64,000 nt of DNA from Zhengitettix transpicula (GCA_037074705.1 CM073595.1:66330139-66394138); one strand, 5' to 3'; numbered from the stretch's first letter, positions 24,833 through 35,754 are shown. Numbers and translations: made by a program. Notes: generated by a model not told the origin, from the sequence alone.

Positions 24833-24895
24833 TACGCTCTAAATAAAAAATAAATTATCTGTATAAGGTCACTAATTGATTGTTTATATAAATTG

Positions 24896-27300
24896 TGAAA
24901 CTGAGACGACATCGTACCCAATCACTTCTACAGGCCTACATTTTCTATATCTGCAATATAAGCGAAAAAGGTGATACGTATTCGGTTTGAATGCACCGAA
25001 GAACTATACGTATTAATAACTTATAATTTCTCTCTACAAGGTAAAACATTTAGGACCTGAATATATGTAAAATAATAATGAAAGAAATGTTTTCCGTACT
25101 TAAATTAAAATATTTTCTTCAATATACCACAACAGAGTGAGGTATTTGCGCATGGTCAGGATTAACTGTAAAAATAAATAAAGCTGGAATTACACGGAAC
25201 ACGGTGAAGAAGTTAGTCGGTCGGTTATTCCAGAAATTAATGTCCGAAGCCTTCCGCTGCCTGAGAGACCAACGAACCGCTAACTTGCACCGTTGCCATT
25301 CCTTAAATTATCCTGCCATTTATGTCCAATAAATTTTCTATCCATTTCCGCCGAAAGAGGTGGAAATTTACTATCGAATTCTACAGGCCAGGTTTTGTCC
25401 CTAACGTAAAAAAAAAAACTATCTCCGAAAACAAATTTATTTCTCATTAATTCACTACTGTTTCTTTAAAGATTTCAAGTGAGATTTAAAAGCGAACCAA
25501 CATGCAACACAGAAATGTAGTCGAACAAGTAAATATTACAAGTAGTGGAGAAATAACTTTTTCTGTTGATCTGATACGGATTTATTCATCTAATACATCG
25601 ATTCAAATGTTATTTAATATTCGGCCTTATTTTATTTCGTTTCAAGAGAAATGCAATGACCCAGCTTTATTAACTTACAGTTCAGTGTCCTTGTGGAATT
25701 CTTGCTATCTTCACTATGGGTGTTAGATAATATTGTAAAGGCACCATATAAAATAATTATCAATAGTTTTACTATAGCATACACTAAATAGTTGTGGTAC
25801 ATCTATAAAACATATTTAATCAACTGTAGCAATAAATTCGATCGAGTTTCATTTTAAAGCCTAAAGCCGTGGACACTATTTCAAGGATATGAATTTTACA
25901 CACTACTACTGTTATTACAGGAGCCGTGAAAAAGTCTGCCAGAAACAAAACTGATTAAATAAATACAAGCCAAATATAGGGAAGAATTAATAAAAATATT
26001 GAATGAGGACATTCCACCAACAATAAAATCGAACTACTTTAAAGAAAGACTGTAACAAAAAAACCAGGATGTCTCCAGGTAATGAAAGGGCTTGTGTTGG
26101 AATGGAGAATCTGAAAAGGGACAACTGACGAATAGCAAGCAAAATATATAGCAAAAGTCCAACAAGAAAACATTGTATTTATAAACAGCATTAAGATTTG
26201 TGTGTTGAGAAACTCGAAGTGATGTAGGCCGCAGTGAAACATCGGGCAGATATATTTTAGCTGAAGGATCATAGAGGTACCAAAACTATTCAATTTTAGA
26301 AGAATTATTAATGACAACACTAGAAGGGGGCCAGTAACTAAACTGAGAGGAACAGACAAATCGTCGAACACTAAAGGAGTATAGTGAATTCACAGAACTC
26401 CGTACTCTGTTTCCTGGAAACCTTTAGAAAAAGTCACCTGGTCGTGAACGAGCTTGTGGTGAACCTGTTAAGGGGAACAACTACTCGAAGGAACGGTATA
26501 TATAAATCCATGGTAATAAGAGTGTAAATATTAAATCCATACGCGTGCCGAGGGAACGAATACTGTCAGATCCTCGTCAGATGTCAGGAGACACAAACTG
26601 GGATGGAGCTGTTACTGTTGTCTTACTCCCAGAATTTATGAGATAGACCGAGTTTCAAGACGCAGAAAGTATTTTATGGTCATCATGATTGAACAGTAAT
26701 AATAACATAGCGTTTTCCCCACGCTGAATATGCTTGCATTCCTGATTTCATTTAAAGGTTCATCTGATAGAATAAGACTGGAAATGTCTGTACGAATACA
26801 GCCCGGTGTAGCGGAATGAATGGAACGAGTCTGAAGCATATAAAACTGTAAATTAAAATATTAATTATCTACATTATACCGATCTGTCTATGAATTCAAT
26901 TAAAGTAAGAAAATTTATGGTTTACTCAAATATGGAATTTAAGTAACCATTAATTAATTTAATCAATAAGTTACTTTACCAGTTCAAGGTTATTTCATTC
27001 GAAATTTCCGTTATGAAAAAAATTCGTTACTTTAATTTTATAGCCGTCGATAAAAAATAAATCAAGCAGTTCGTAAGAGCTTGAGAATATTTTCCTTTCT
27101 AAAAACGGAGGTAATTGGACGAAAGGTAACTAAATTGCTGCTAAAAGTTTCAAAGTGGTCCTGCATAAATACAGCGAGCTGCCGCGCCGAGAGGTGGTAA
27201 AATTTCAAAACTGTGTCAACAGTCGCGATAAATATTCTTTGGAATATAATTATGTTCGGTCTGAATAGCTCGTAAGTAATATATCAAGGCATGACGTAGC
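24896..27300. other. AT-rich intergenic DNA, nothing firmly recognised
   Basis: The stretch 25950-26400 is A-rich on the plus strand with several short frames broken by stops. It has the flavour of an old LINE but I could not match it to a motif. A GC-richer patch at 26540-26640 (coding DTNWDGAVTVVLLPEF in one frame) is unassigned. Confidence 0.4.
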
Positions 27301-28560
27301 AAGAACCTATGTGGTGACCTCGAGCGCTTTCCAATCTTCTCTCTCCACACACACACACACACACACGCAACATGCACGCACGTACTCGCACTTTGCTATA
27401 GTTTTTATTATTTGAATTCAGGTGGACAATTGGGTCGCAGACATATCCATCGACTGGATTCTGTACGTGTTCACCTGCGAAAGTAGTAAACAGGAACGTT
27501 TCCTGGTTCGAAGAATGTTTTGCGTGTTAGGTGCGAGGCTATTTTGCATTTAATGAATATTGAGGTGACGCTGTGAATGGAGCGTACAACGGTGCTGAGT
27601 GAAATAAAACGACACGATGGCCGCGCCGGGCCGTGCCTAAGAGGCGGTCTGCTGAGGGGGGAGAAGGGGGGGGGGGGCAATTGGCCACCTTGTACTCGAG
27701 AGAAAGAGGAGGGAGAAACAAATAAAACCAGACGCCTCCCTGTGCGGAAGTTCAAATTGGGAATATTCAGACTCGCTCATTATCACCTGTGGAGCCCCGA
27801 GTTGGTCTGAAAACAAAGGTATAATCTAGGTAACGGAATGCGTGGCTGCCGCAGTTCGCAGTTTCGGGGTCACACACTCGGTCCCGGCGAAATAATTCCG
27901 GAAAGCGTTTCTGCAGCCCCCCCCCCCTCCTCCCCCATCCTCCTTTTGTTAAGGTTGCCCCCCTTCCCAAGTCAGCTTTCTAATACACACTCCTCGGGGA
28001 TATTACGCGTAGGTGTAATATTGAGAAAACACTCACGTTGCTACGAAAGCCAGACGGAGGCCGGAAGCGACTTAAATGGCTGGCAGAAATGCCCGTGCGA
28101 CGCGGACGTGATATAATCCGTGTTGGCACGGCAGGGCGCGTCGCGTCGCGTCCACCGTTACGAGGTGCTTTCCAATAAACGAGGACCTCCAAACAGAAAA
28201 GCCGCGCTTCCCACGCCTTCTCAGGTATCAATCCCCCAAAAGTGGACTCCCGTCCACTTTTCTCCTTTCCTGGAAGCCGAACTTGTCATATGTGGGCAAA
28301 AACGGCCGCCGTCTGTCGCGCTCTGCTCATAATTAGTCGCCGGTTTGACAAAAATTTGTAAGGAGAATTGCGGCGGCCCGCGGTTATTTCCGACGCGAGG
28401 CGAATTCCCAAATATCCGGACCCATTTGCGGGAAGGTATCCTCGAGTGCCGAGGGCACCCGATAGCGTTATTTATGGCATCTGATAGCGTACCGGCGTTG
28501 CGTATTCCGGTTTGGCTGCAGTCGACGCTACTTTAATAATAGTTTTAACAGGGCGTGTTC
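27301..28560. other. GC/CpG-rich low-repeat island
   Basis: This is the first large GC-rich block, with frequent CpG (for example GCGCGTCGCGTCGCGTCC near 28136), in strong contrast to the flanks. It contains a (CA)n run (27346-27367), a 12-G run (27666-27677) and an 11-C run (27917-27927), and homeodomain-type TAATTA near 28330. Many overlapping frames of 60-94 codons occur on both strands, but these are expected where stop codons are depleted, and none looks like a known protein. It could be a CpG-rich regulatory block, a promoter region, or a conserved non-coding element. I favour regulatory DNA, with low certainty. Confidence 0.35.
27346..27367. repeat. (CA)n microsatellite
   Basis: About 11 CA units, followed by CA-rich imperfect sequence. 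Confidence 0.95.
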
Positions 28561-29585
28561 CAGAAATTGGATTACTCACACGAATTATGGGGCCACAATC
28601 CTCTAAAACCCTTCGTTTACAGAGTTCATAATTGAAACCGATGCTAACGCGGTCGTAATTTAACATTATCGCTTCTGAGTTGCACACGAATCATTTCCAA
28701 ATGCGGGGAAGTCATCTCTATGGAATCAAATAATTATTACAGTGGTATTGTGACCATTTATTATTTTTCACTTAGACTACTTTTGTTAACTTTTTCTTAC
28801 TTTTGATCATTTGGAATAAATTGTTTCTAAGTACTGAACTAACATTAATTAATTCCTGAGTTTATGGGGAAAAAAAATTATGGTTAGTTTGGTTTTGAGC
28901 GTCCTGACCTTCTCTAATCTTAGATTATTGGTCTTATAATCATATTCTCTATTTTTACAATTTTATTTTCTATTTTCTATAACTTGCTCCGCGAATCTGA
29001 CTATTTTGTGCCACTACTTGCATCATCTTCCATTTCATGAATGAATTTGTTTCCTGCAATTCTTGGAGGTTTCTCTTATATAAAAATATTACACCGATGT
29101 ATTTCATTACATAACCTTCTTCAGTGAAAATTATCACTCAATACATTCACTGTATCATGTTTTTAACAAAAAGGTTTTATTTACATCACTGCACTGGCAC
29201 AATAATTATATTTTAATACATCACTTCACTTTTACGCACAAGGCCGAATTTTTTAGAGAAAATAAATTAATAGTATTGCAATATTTAGGCGAAAACAGTT
29301 GTCCGCTTTAATAAATAAATCAGACAGAAAAAGTATGACCGTTTAATAATGATGAGTGTCAGAAACTTATCAGCCACTATCCAGAAAACACAAATTTTAT
29401 TTAATTCATACATAACTTTGTAGATCGGGGTATCCATTACCTGACTAGTGGAATCGTAAAGTAAAACTTTAAATCAGTCCAGATAAAAGGCGTATTTTTC
29501 CTCAAACTGGCCACAGTTACAGAACATCAAACATATAGGCATGTATGCATTTACTTCAAGAGGAGCATTTCACTCGGACCACGGT
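28561..29585. other. AT-rich intergenic DNA with a possible old terminal repeat
   Basis: Near 29090-29125 the minus strand reads CACTGAAGAAGGTTATGTAA then TGAAATACATCGG. This has CTGAAGA and GAAA in hammerhead-like order but no good stem II. It may pair, in inverted orientation, with the motif at 29586. Otherwise nothing is recognised. Confidence 0.35.
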
Positions 29586-29620
29586 CTGAAGAGGATACAA
29601 ACAGGTACCGAAACGTAGCT
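29586..29620 (+). ncRNA. Hammerhead-like ribozyme motif (29.6 kb)
   Basis: CTGAAGAGGATACAAACAG, then GTACCGAAACGTAGC. Both core blocks are intact. Stem II pairs as GG(A)TAC with GTACC, with one bulged A. The cleavage triplet would be GTA, which fits the NUH rule but is less common than GTC. The flanks resemble, only weakly, those of the other copies. Confidence 0.4.
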
Positions 29621-30420
29621 CTGTTAATTAATTCATAAATATGTGAATAATAAAAACCTGAGTTAAAGAAGGAGCACGTAGAGAATCAACAGACGGACGA
29701 CGTGAGAAAGATGGCTACCAAATGGTGGGAAACGTTACATGAATTGAATTTGTCTAACCGCTTTCGTAGTCCGATAAACATGTAATCGTAATTTTCCTAT
29801 CCGGAATTTCGTTAGAGACAGAGTGTATTAAAATTATTTGTGTTGTTGTGCTGATGCCGGTGTAAATCGCCGGGAAAGCACCGAAGAGAGCAGAGTTTTT
29901 AGGAAAGGTTAATTAGTGAGTCTGATTTAGAGCGCTCTGCATTAGCGCGTTACCGAAACGTTGCTTGTTTGACAATATGCCTTCCGAGTCCGGGATAATA
30001 TAGCAGTTATTTTGAGACGAGCAGATGTCACTACTAAAAGCCTGCTGCTGGCTTAATCTTGATTGTCTGCTGTTTTAACAGCCGCTGTCTCGGCGGGGAG
30101 CCTGTGACAAGTCGCGTCAATATGTTTATCTCAACACAAACACATTTAAAAACTCCTATTATTCGTTGAACGTCTTTCCGTTTTACCAGTCGGCTCGCAC
30201 TCACCAGTTCCGGTTAACGAATGTGCGTCATGTTTCCTTTCCACGCGCTCAGCGACACAAACGGACCTGTCACCGTCGTCAGAAGTCGGCAAGGGGACGA
30301 CACCGAGACTGTCCACGTTCCCTCAACTGTGTCACAATACTCCGGCAACACACCTTGGCAAGAAAAACCCTCACCAGCTGAAAGGAAAAACCACAGCAAA
30401 TCATGACGAAAGTGAGACTT
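29621..30420. other. Moderately GC-rich block, possible conserved non-coding sequence
   Basis: The part 29830-30420 lacks simple repeats. It carries an E-box-type CAGATG (30021), TGACA elements and runs of balanced composition. Frames of 60-87 codons on both strands (30166-30477) overlap each other and are unrecognised. I read this as possible regulatory DNA. Confidence 0.25.
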
Positions 30421-32857
30421 AATACAGTAGAGAATCATCTGAAATGATGTCGGTAAAAAATCGAAATATGACACCACATTGCAGCCATTTTAAGGCCATT
30501 CTGTTGATATTACTAAATTGCTACCGTTGGGTGGTATAAGGATTTCAGGGCATATACGTCCAGTTATAATCAAATCAATTTCAATGCTACTAGAAATATT
30601 TCAAAGCTTCTATCCCTTGCATAAGTTTCAGGGTTTTATGACAGGAAAAAAGCCTGAATATCCTAAAATTCGTGATCAAGCTGTGAACCAGGATAGAAAG
30701 AACAGATGAGTAAATTATATGCACTCAAATAATCCGGGGAAAAATATTTTTCCAATATCCGAAATAACTTATTTTTCAGAGAAAAGCATATAAAAATAAA
30801 AAAACTGCCTTCAAATACACTTAATGTATCGGAACACAATTTTTTTCGGATACTTCTCGGATAACTGCAATAAATAATAATGAACGTCAGAATTGCTACA
30901 AAAATTAAAAACGCATAAAAGTAATGAGAAACTGAATCCAACACACAACGACTACTTTCAATTAATCTGAATTTGTTAATATTTCTCGAATAATGGTTCG
31001 GTTTTTTGAGGAGATTCCGAATTTAAACAAAAATATAGTGACAAAATAATTTTAAAAATTTTGAAAATTAACTTGTCGCTTTCATCAGGTGTTGAAAATT
31101 GCAAGATCTTTCTGAACGACACCCAAGGCTCATAATTTACTAAATGCGTCGTCTGGTTTACAAGTGATGGTACTGAGTGAGATTCATCAGCTTTCTGTTC
31201 GTGATTTACTGCAAGAATTAATTTTATTTGTAACCATCATGTAAACAGGTACATCAGCTGTAATATAGTTTTTAAACTTGTCTGCATCTCTGAGTGTCAG
31301 TAACACAGCCTTTCATATATTTTCAAACACTTTAGCTAACTATACGTTATCAAATTATTACTTAAGGGAAAAATATAACAGACCTAAATTTTGATGTATC
31401 CAAGAATAAAATACGTGCTTGACTAGTGGCAGCAGATTATTACATAATTATAGAACCAACACTTGAATTGTTGGACATCGAATAGATCTGAGTCGAACAA
31501 TTTACAATGCCCTTTTTCGAAAACGGAAACATAGGGAAACTATTAAAAATTTATTACGTATAACTAAAGTAAATCCTGAGTTACCGCAAATCGTTAATTT
31601 CACAAATGCACTTCGAATTGATTATATTATTAATCGTGAAGTGGTAAAACAGTCTTCAAACATTTGTAATCAAATATAATACATAATGCGTAAGTGGCAG
31701 GAGATTGTTAGTTTTTACACGATTGACGTAGTTACGCAAACATGCAAAAACGTTTTAATTAGTTAGAGCTTCAAACGTGATGACAGAGTGTGCTTTCACC
31801 ATTTAGTTTCCAGAAGTAAGATTTCTCCGGTGTTGTCCGGTTCTTTCCTATTAACGCAATAAAGCGGCTTCTAAAGCAGGGTTAGTTCTTTATAGCTTAA
31901 TTATTTCATAACGATCACTTTACTTTCGTAAACTTATTTTTAGGAGAATAGATAAAGATATTACAAAAATAATTATATTATTTAACATTAACTTAGATAT
32001 CACGTTTAACGTCAGAAAAAAATAACGTTACTATACCAAATGACTATATTATTTATCAAACGGCTTTCAATTTATAATATAATCTGGTCAAGGTAATTTA
32101 ATTTTAATGGAGTATATTCCATCGATCATTATTTGGATTTGGTATTTCAGGCTGTAGAAATAGACATTTTTTTAAGTCTCCGGCTAGGCTCTATCCTCGT
32201 TGTCTTCCTTTTCCATTTTCTCCCATGCTTAACGCTTACGGTTGTTATATGTGAACTACCAAATATACTACTGCTTATCTTAAGTCTGTGTCTTGTCTTG
32301 TAAAACCCACAAACTTACGCATCCGTCCATCACAATACCCTCTTTCCTCAACTTATCTACACTTGTGAGCTTTCGACGTATTTCCTATATCTCCTTTCGT
32401 TTTTAAGTACGAAATCAGCACTCAAATGCAATCGATCAAGGCCAGATCGAACGGCAGGAATTGCTGAATGGAACGGATCTACGTCAATATAGATCGACGT
32501 TACATTTTATATCCTGTACTTTAATCAGAATTTATTTGTTCGTCTCATTTGCTTTTGGTTAACATATTAACGATAAAACATGTTAAATTAAATACTAAAC
32601 CTTATTATATATAATATTGTTCTCTCCTATGCGTATATTAAGTATCAGGTTATCATATCGTTTTTGAAAATCATTGTTTATATTTACATTTTATAGTTTA
32701 TGAACTATTTTATTTTATATATTTTATTACTCTAATTTTTTCTCATTTGAAAATGGGCTATTATATATAATTCGTCAACAATGTATTTAATATATATACT
32801 TTTTCGAATTTGTATATTGTTCTTATTTTTATATCTTTTCTGATTGGCATATTGTCC
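30421..32857. other. AT-rich intergenic DNA, nothing recognised
   Basis: No gene-like frame above 93 codons, and no repeat signature. Confidence 0.55.
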
Positions 32858-33147
32858 TAGTATTATAAAAACGTTAACAATATATCGTGGAAATATATAT
32901 TACAAAATATTAGGGATAATCGAATTTTAAGTATGATGAATTCTTGTTATTATAGCAGCCTACTGAGTAAATTTGATTATAAAAAGTTTCTCTCTTTGTT
33001 ATCAATAGATATTTATTTCGTTAATACAAGTTGAGATTCTTGCTACAGATTCCCGTTATTATTAGGGAGCAACTAAGACAAACCCAAATTAGGTTTATTT
33101 TGTAATATATATTTCCAAGATATATTGTTAACGTTTTTATAATACTA
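32858..33147. mobile_element. MITE with TA-flanked ~48-bp inverted repeats
   Basis: The left end TAGTATTATAAAAACGTTAA and its continuation CAATATATCGTGGAAATA repeat in reverse complement at 33100-33147 with a single mismatch in the core. Both ends are bounded by TA, as expected for a Tc1/mariner-type target duplication. The 190-bp interior is non-coding and AT-rich. I infer a non-autonomous mariner-like MITE of about 286 bp. The near-identity of the arms suggests a fairly young copy relative to other elements here. Confidence 0.75.
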
Positions 33148-33219
33148 AACCAAACGATGACACTTTAGTAATGACAAAGTATTAATCTGTTAAAGTTATA
33201 TATGAATCGTCATCGCGGA

Positions 33220-33696
33220 GCAGATTCCACGTGGAAGGAACTTCGACCACTAGACTAGGAGGCGGGACCTCCAGTTACAAGTCACTGATACGCTGCTGCT
33301 AGAAAACCGAAGATTGTACAGATATATTCTTGTATATTGTCCCTGATAAGTGGAGCTTGCCTCCACAAAACTATTGTATAATATTGCCTCTTGGCCAGAT
33401 TGTAATCAAATGAAGGTTTAATAAGTGAAAAGTTTGTAAACCAATTGCTTTAAATTATTATGTAGCGCCTAGAAGACCCAAAGTAAGGTATAATGAATGT
33501 AATTATCATAATAAGGCTTGTATGATGGCCATAAGAAAAATATTCACAGAGGGAGCGGTGTGTGAGCTACAGACAGAAACAGAAAGACGTCGACAGTGTT
33601 CTAAGTGTTTGCAAACAGTAATAAAGTAGAATCAGTGCAAGTGGACTGTTAGTGAAAATGAATCAAAAAACAAATTGAAGTGAAGACCACACAACG
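33220..33696 (+). promoter_or_regulatory. Possible non-coding first exon or LTR-like leader
   Basis: This is a GC-richer, repeat-poor stretch that ends in ACACAACG|GTAAGTAAT, a near-consensus splice donor at 33697. An insect initiator-type TCAGT lies at 33632-33636. The purine-rich leader between them (GTGAAAATGAATC and so on) has no long frame. It could be the 5' untranslated exon of a gene extending to the right, or part of an old LTR. I could not find a matching second LTR. Confidence 0.2.
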
Positions 33697-34007
33697 GTAA
33701 GTAATAAAAACAAATTTTTCATCTGTAAACTTTACATGTAAATATCTACCGTCAGATTTCAATCAGAATCCGATAACTTTATTAAATTATTTAAGATTGA
33801 GAATTATTCTTTTGCTGTAAAGTAATTTCATATTTTTGTAATATATTTGTTAGAGGCCCGATAATTGAGTTATGACAAAAGCCGATATTAAAAAATTGTT
33901 AATCAACGACGACTACAATTTATTAAATAAATCTAATTAATATGTTTATAAATAATTGATCAATTTAAATTCCTTCATTTTCCCCGTAATAAAGAGTGAT
34001 TAATATA

Positions 34008-34055
<48 letters not shown>

Positions 34056-34320
34056 CTTGTGAGGAAGAGACTTGATGGAACCAATCATCTGTCTTGTGCG
34101 AGAAATTAAGGTAAAATGATTATTCCAATATTTTACAGAGGAAACGGAATCTTAAAGGGTAATAAAATAAAGAAAGCAGGCGTTGGACGAAGCAAAGGTT
34201 GAAACGGGAAGGAGGCCGACAAGAAAATACCACATTAGTGCAATACGCGTACTTTAGCTGCTGCGTGTTACAGGTGAAGGGGGAGGTTTTTGTATGAGTT
34301 CTAAAGGCTCAGTCTTCATC
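33697..34320. other. AT-rich intergenic DNA with (TA)n
   Basis: Contains the (TA)n tract at 34002-34052. No gene is recognised. Confidence 0.55.
34002..34052. repeat. (TA)n microsatellite
   Basis: About 25 TA units, interrupted once by G at about 34013. Confidence 0.95.
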
Positions 34321-34738
34321 GCAAGCCAGTGGCGGAGGTGGTTAAAGCCTGGACACGTGGATGTGGAGGTTTCGGGTTCGAGCCTCGCTCACAGAGCTAG
34401 TATTTTTTCTATTTCACGCGGTCGAGGTTTGCGACTTTTAAGGGAGATTCAAGCCTTTAACCTTGACCTCACTCAGTAGCTCAGTGGTTCGAGTCCAAGT
34501 GAGTGTAACTGGATCCGAAGGTTCCGGGTTCGAGCCTCAAAAACAGCTTACATTTTTTCTGTTTCTTCCAGATCTTTACCAGTCACCGTCGAGGTTTGCC
34601 GTTCTTAAGGGAGATTAAAGCTTTCAAACTTCACTTCGCCAGTGGCTCTGTGGTTTGAGTCCAGGTCGGTAACGCAATGCGCAGTGCGTAGCCGGCTATG
34701 GGTTCGAGTCCAGGCGACTTCGCAACTATTTCAGAAGG
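34321..34738 (+). repeat. Tandem array of three tRNA-like SINE units (left arm)
   Basis: Three tRNA-like modules occur head to tail, with B boxes at about 34375 (GGTTCGAGCC), 34528 (GGGTTCGAGCC) and 34699 (GGGTTCGAGTCC). Each is preceded by an A-box-like stretch such as AGTGGCTCTGTGG. The linkers repeat too: TTTTTTCTGTTTCTTCCAG, then GTCGAGGTTTGC, then AAGGGAGATTAAAGC. The period is about 150-170 bp. These are tRNA-derived SINE units (or one multimeric SINE), not tRNA genes. The last two units recur in reverse orientation at 35117-35396. Confidence 0.75.
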
Positions 34739-34822
34739 GTCTGTCCCTCGATTTCTCTCTACACCGAGAGTTTCTTTCATGGCGGCCGCCCCTCGGGGTC
34801 GAGAGACGTCTAGTAAGTAAGT

Positions 34823-35027
34823 AAGAAATAGTTGCGAAGTATGGCCTTTTTGATTTTTTTCCAATTTCCGCATTTTTATTTCTTTTGTTTTGCTAATAAA
34901 GAATCGGTTTTGCCTGGAGTTTACAACAAGTTTCAATGACATTCTAATTTCTTTAAGTTCTTTATTAGCAAAATAAAAATGCGAAAATTGGAAAGAAATC
35001 AAAAAGGCATACTTCGCAACTGTTCCT
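34823..35027. repeat. Inner hairpin of the 34.3-35.4 kb palindrome
   Basis: The arms 34823-34905 and about 34957-35027 are inverted repeats. Blocks such as AGTTGCGAAGTATG, CCTTTTTGATTT and TTTGCTAATAAAGAAC recur as reverse complement. The spacer is about 50 bp. A TAAGTAAGTAAG run sits at the left base. The whole lies between the SINE arms, giving a palindrome within a palindrome. A 123-codon minus-strand frame (34631-35002) runs through it and is an artefact of the repeats. Confidence 0.75.
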
Positions 35028-35116
35028 AACTCATGTGCCTCTCAATTTCTCCGACCCCGAGTGGGCGGGCGGGTTTGGAGTAACTCGGGGTCGAGCGAAA
35101 TTGGTGAGCAGGATGT

Positions 35117-35396
35117 TTTATAAACAGTTGCGAACAGGACTCGAACCCAGACCAGCACAGAATCATTGCGTTACACCGACCCAGACTCTAACCACAGAGC
35201 CACTGGCGATTCGAAGTTTGGAAGCTTTAATCTCCCTTATGAGTCGCAAACTTCGACGGTGACCTGGAAGAAACAGAAAAAATGAAAGCTGTGAGTGAGG
35301 CTCGAACGCGGAACCTCAGGCTCTAGTTACTCTTACCTGGACTCTAACCTCAGAGCTACTGAGTGAGGTGAAGGTCGAAGGCTTTTAAGAGTCAAT
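35117..35396 (-). repeat. Two tRNA-like SINE units in inverse orientation (right arm)
   Basis: On the minus strand this reads as two tRNA-like modules with B boxes GCGTTCGAGCC (about 35309) and GGGTTCGAGTCC (about 35129). The linker TTTCTGTTTCTTCCAGG plus ACCGTCGAAGTTTGC is the same. It matches 34434-34738 closely along its whole length. The arms are separated by about 380 bp that hold the inner hairpin. Confidence 0.75.
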
Positions 35397-35754
35397 TTTT
35401 TTTATGCAACAGATCCATGCGATTGCTGCTCTAGATTTCCACATCCAAACAAATTTTTGTTACGTTTTGGAACATTTAATTGATTTCTTGGCTTTACCCA
35501 GAGCCATAACCGACACATTACAGGACGGTCGCATTGTTCACATTTGCAGCTAATAATTAGTCCAAAAGGAAAGTTAATTATTGGCAGGCGAGTGTTTACG
35601 TTATATACGGATCCAATAAACTGATTTCGAATTGAGAAAAATTTAGAAAATCATGAATTCAATTTTCATAAATTTGGTATAGGTAATTTAGAACCTAATT
35701 TATTTAAAACTAAATTTAAAGACGCCAACCAGCAAGGCTGTAGTGTTAACGTTT
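35397..35754. other. AT-rich intergenic DNA, nothing recognised
   Basis: A short spacer between the palindrome and the transposase remnant. Confidence 0.55.

Larger units (their letters stand above)
23641..24895. mobile_element. 1.25-kb element with ~150-bp inverted terminal repeats
   Basis: The left arm (about 23641-23790) and right arm (about 24755-24895) are imperfect inverted repeats. Shared blocks include AATAAATCAATTATTGACCT, TTTTTATTTCGAGCGTA, CTTCTTCAGG and ATTTACAAATGGTTAAAT. The arms resemble those at 3187-3440 and carry outward-reading hammerhead-like cores. I infer a Penelope-like origin with inverted terminal repeats, but see no reverse transcriptase. The interior (about 24000-24752) holds unassigned frames (24126-24329, 24388-24708) and ends in an antisense copy of the repeat seen at 62.4 kb, which suggests a nested insertion. 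A smaller hairpin sits inside the left part (ACCAAATTATTATA near 23808, partner near 23890). Confidence 0.6.

Noticed and set aside
25950..26400. Possible old LINE (A-rich sense strand, broken frames)
   Set aside because: No conserved reverse transcriptase or tail motif could be identified in any frame.
27471..28536. Many overlapping frames in the GC-rich island
   Set aside because: They occur on both strands in several frames, as expected from stop-codon depletion in GC-rich DNA, with no recognisable domain.
29925..29970. Further hammerhead-like motif (CTGATTTAGA ... CGAAACGTT)
   Set aside because: The 5' core does not fit CTGANGA and the intervening sequence does not form the stem at the right place.
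34631..35002. 123-codon frame on the minus strand
   Set aside because: It runs through the palindromic SINE and hairpin repeats. The translation simply reflects the repeats.
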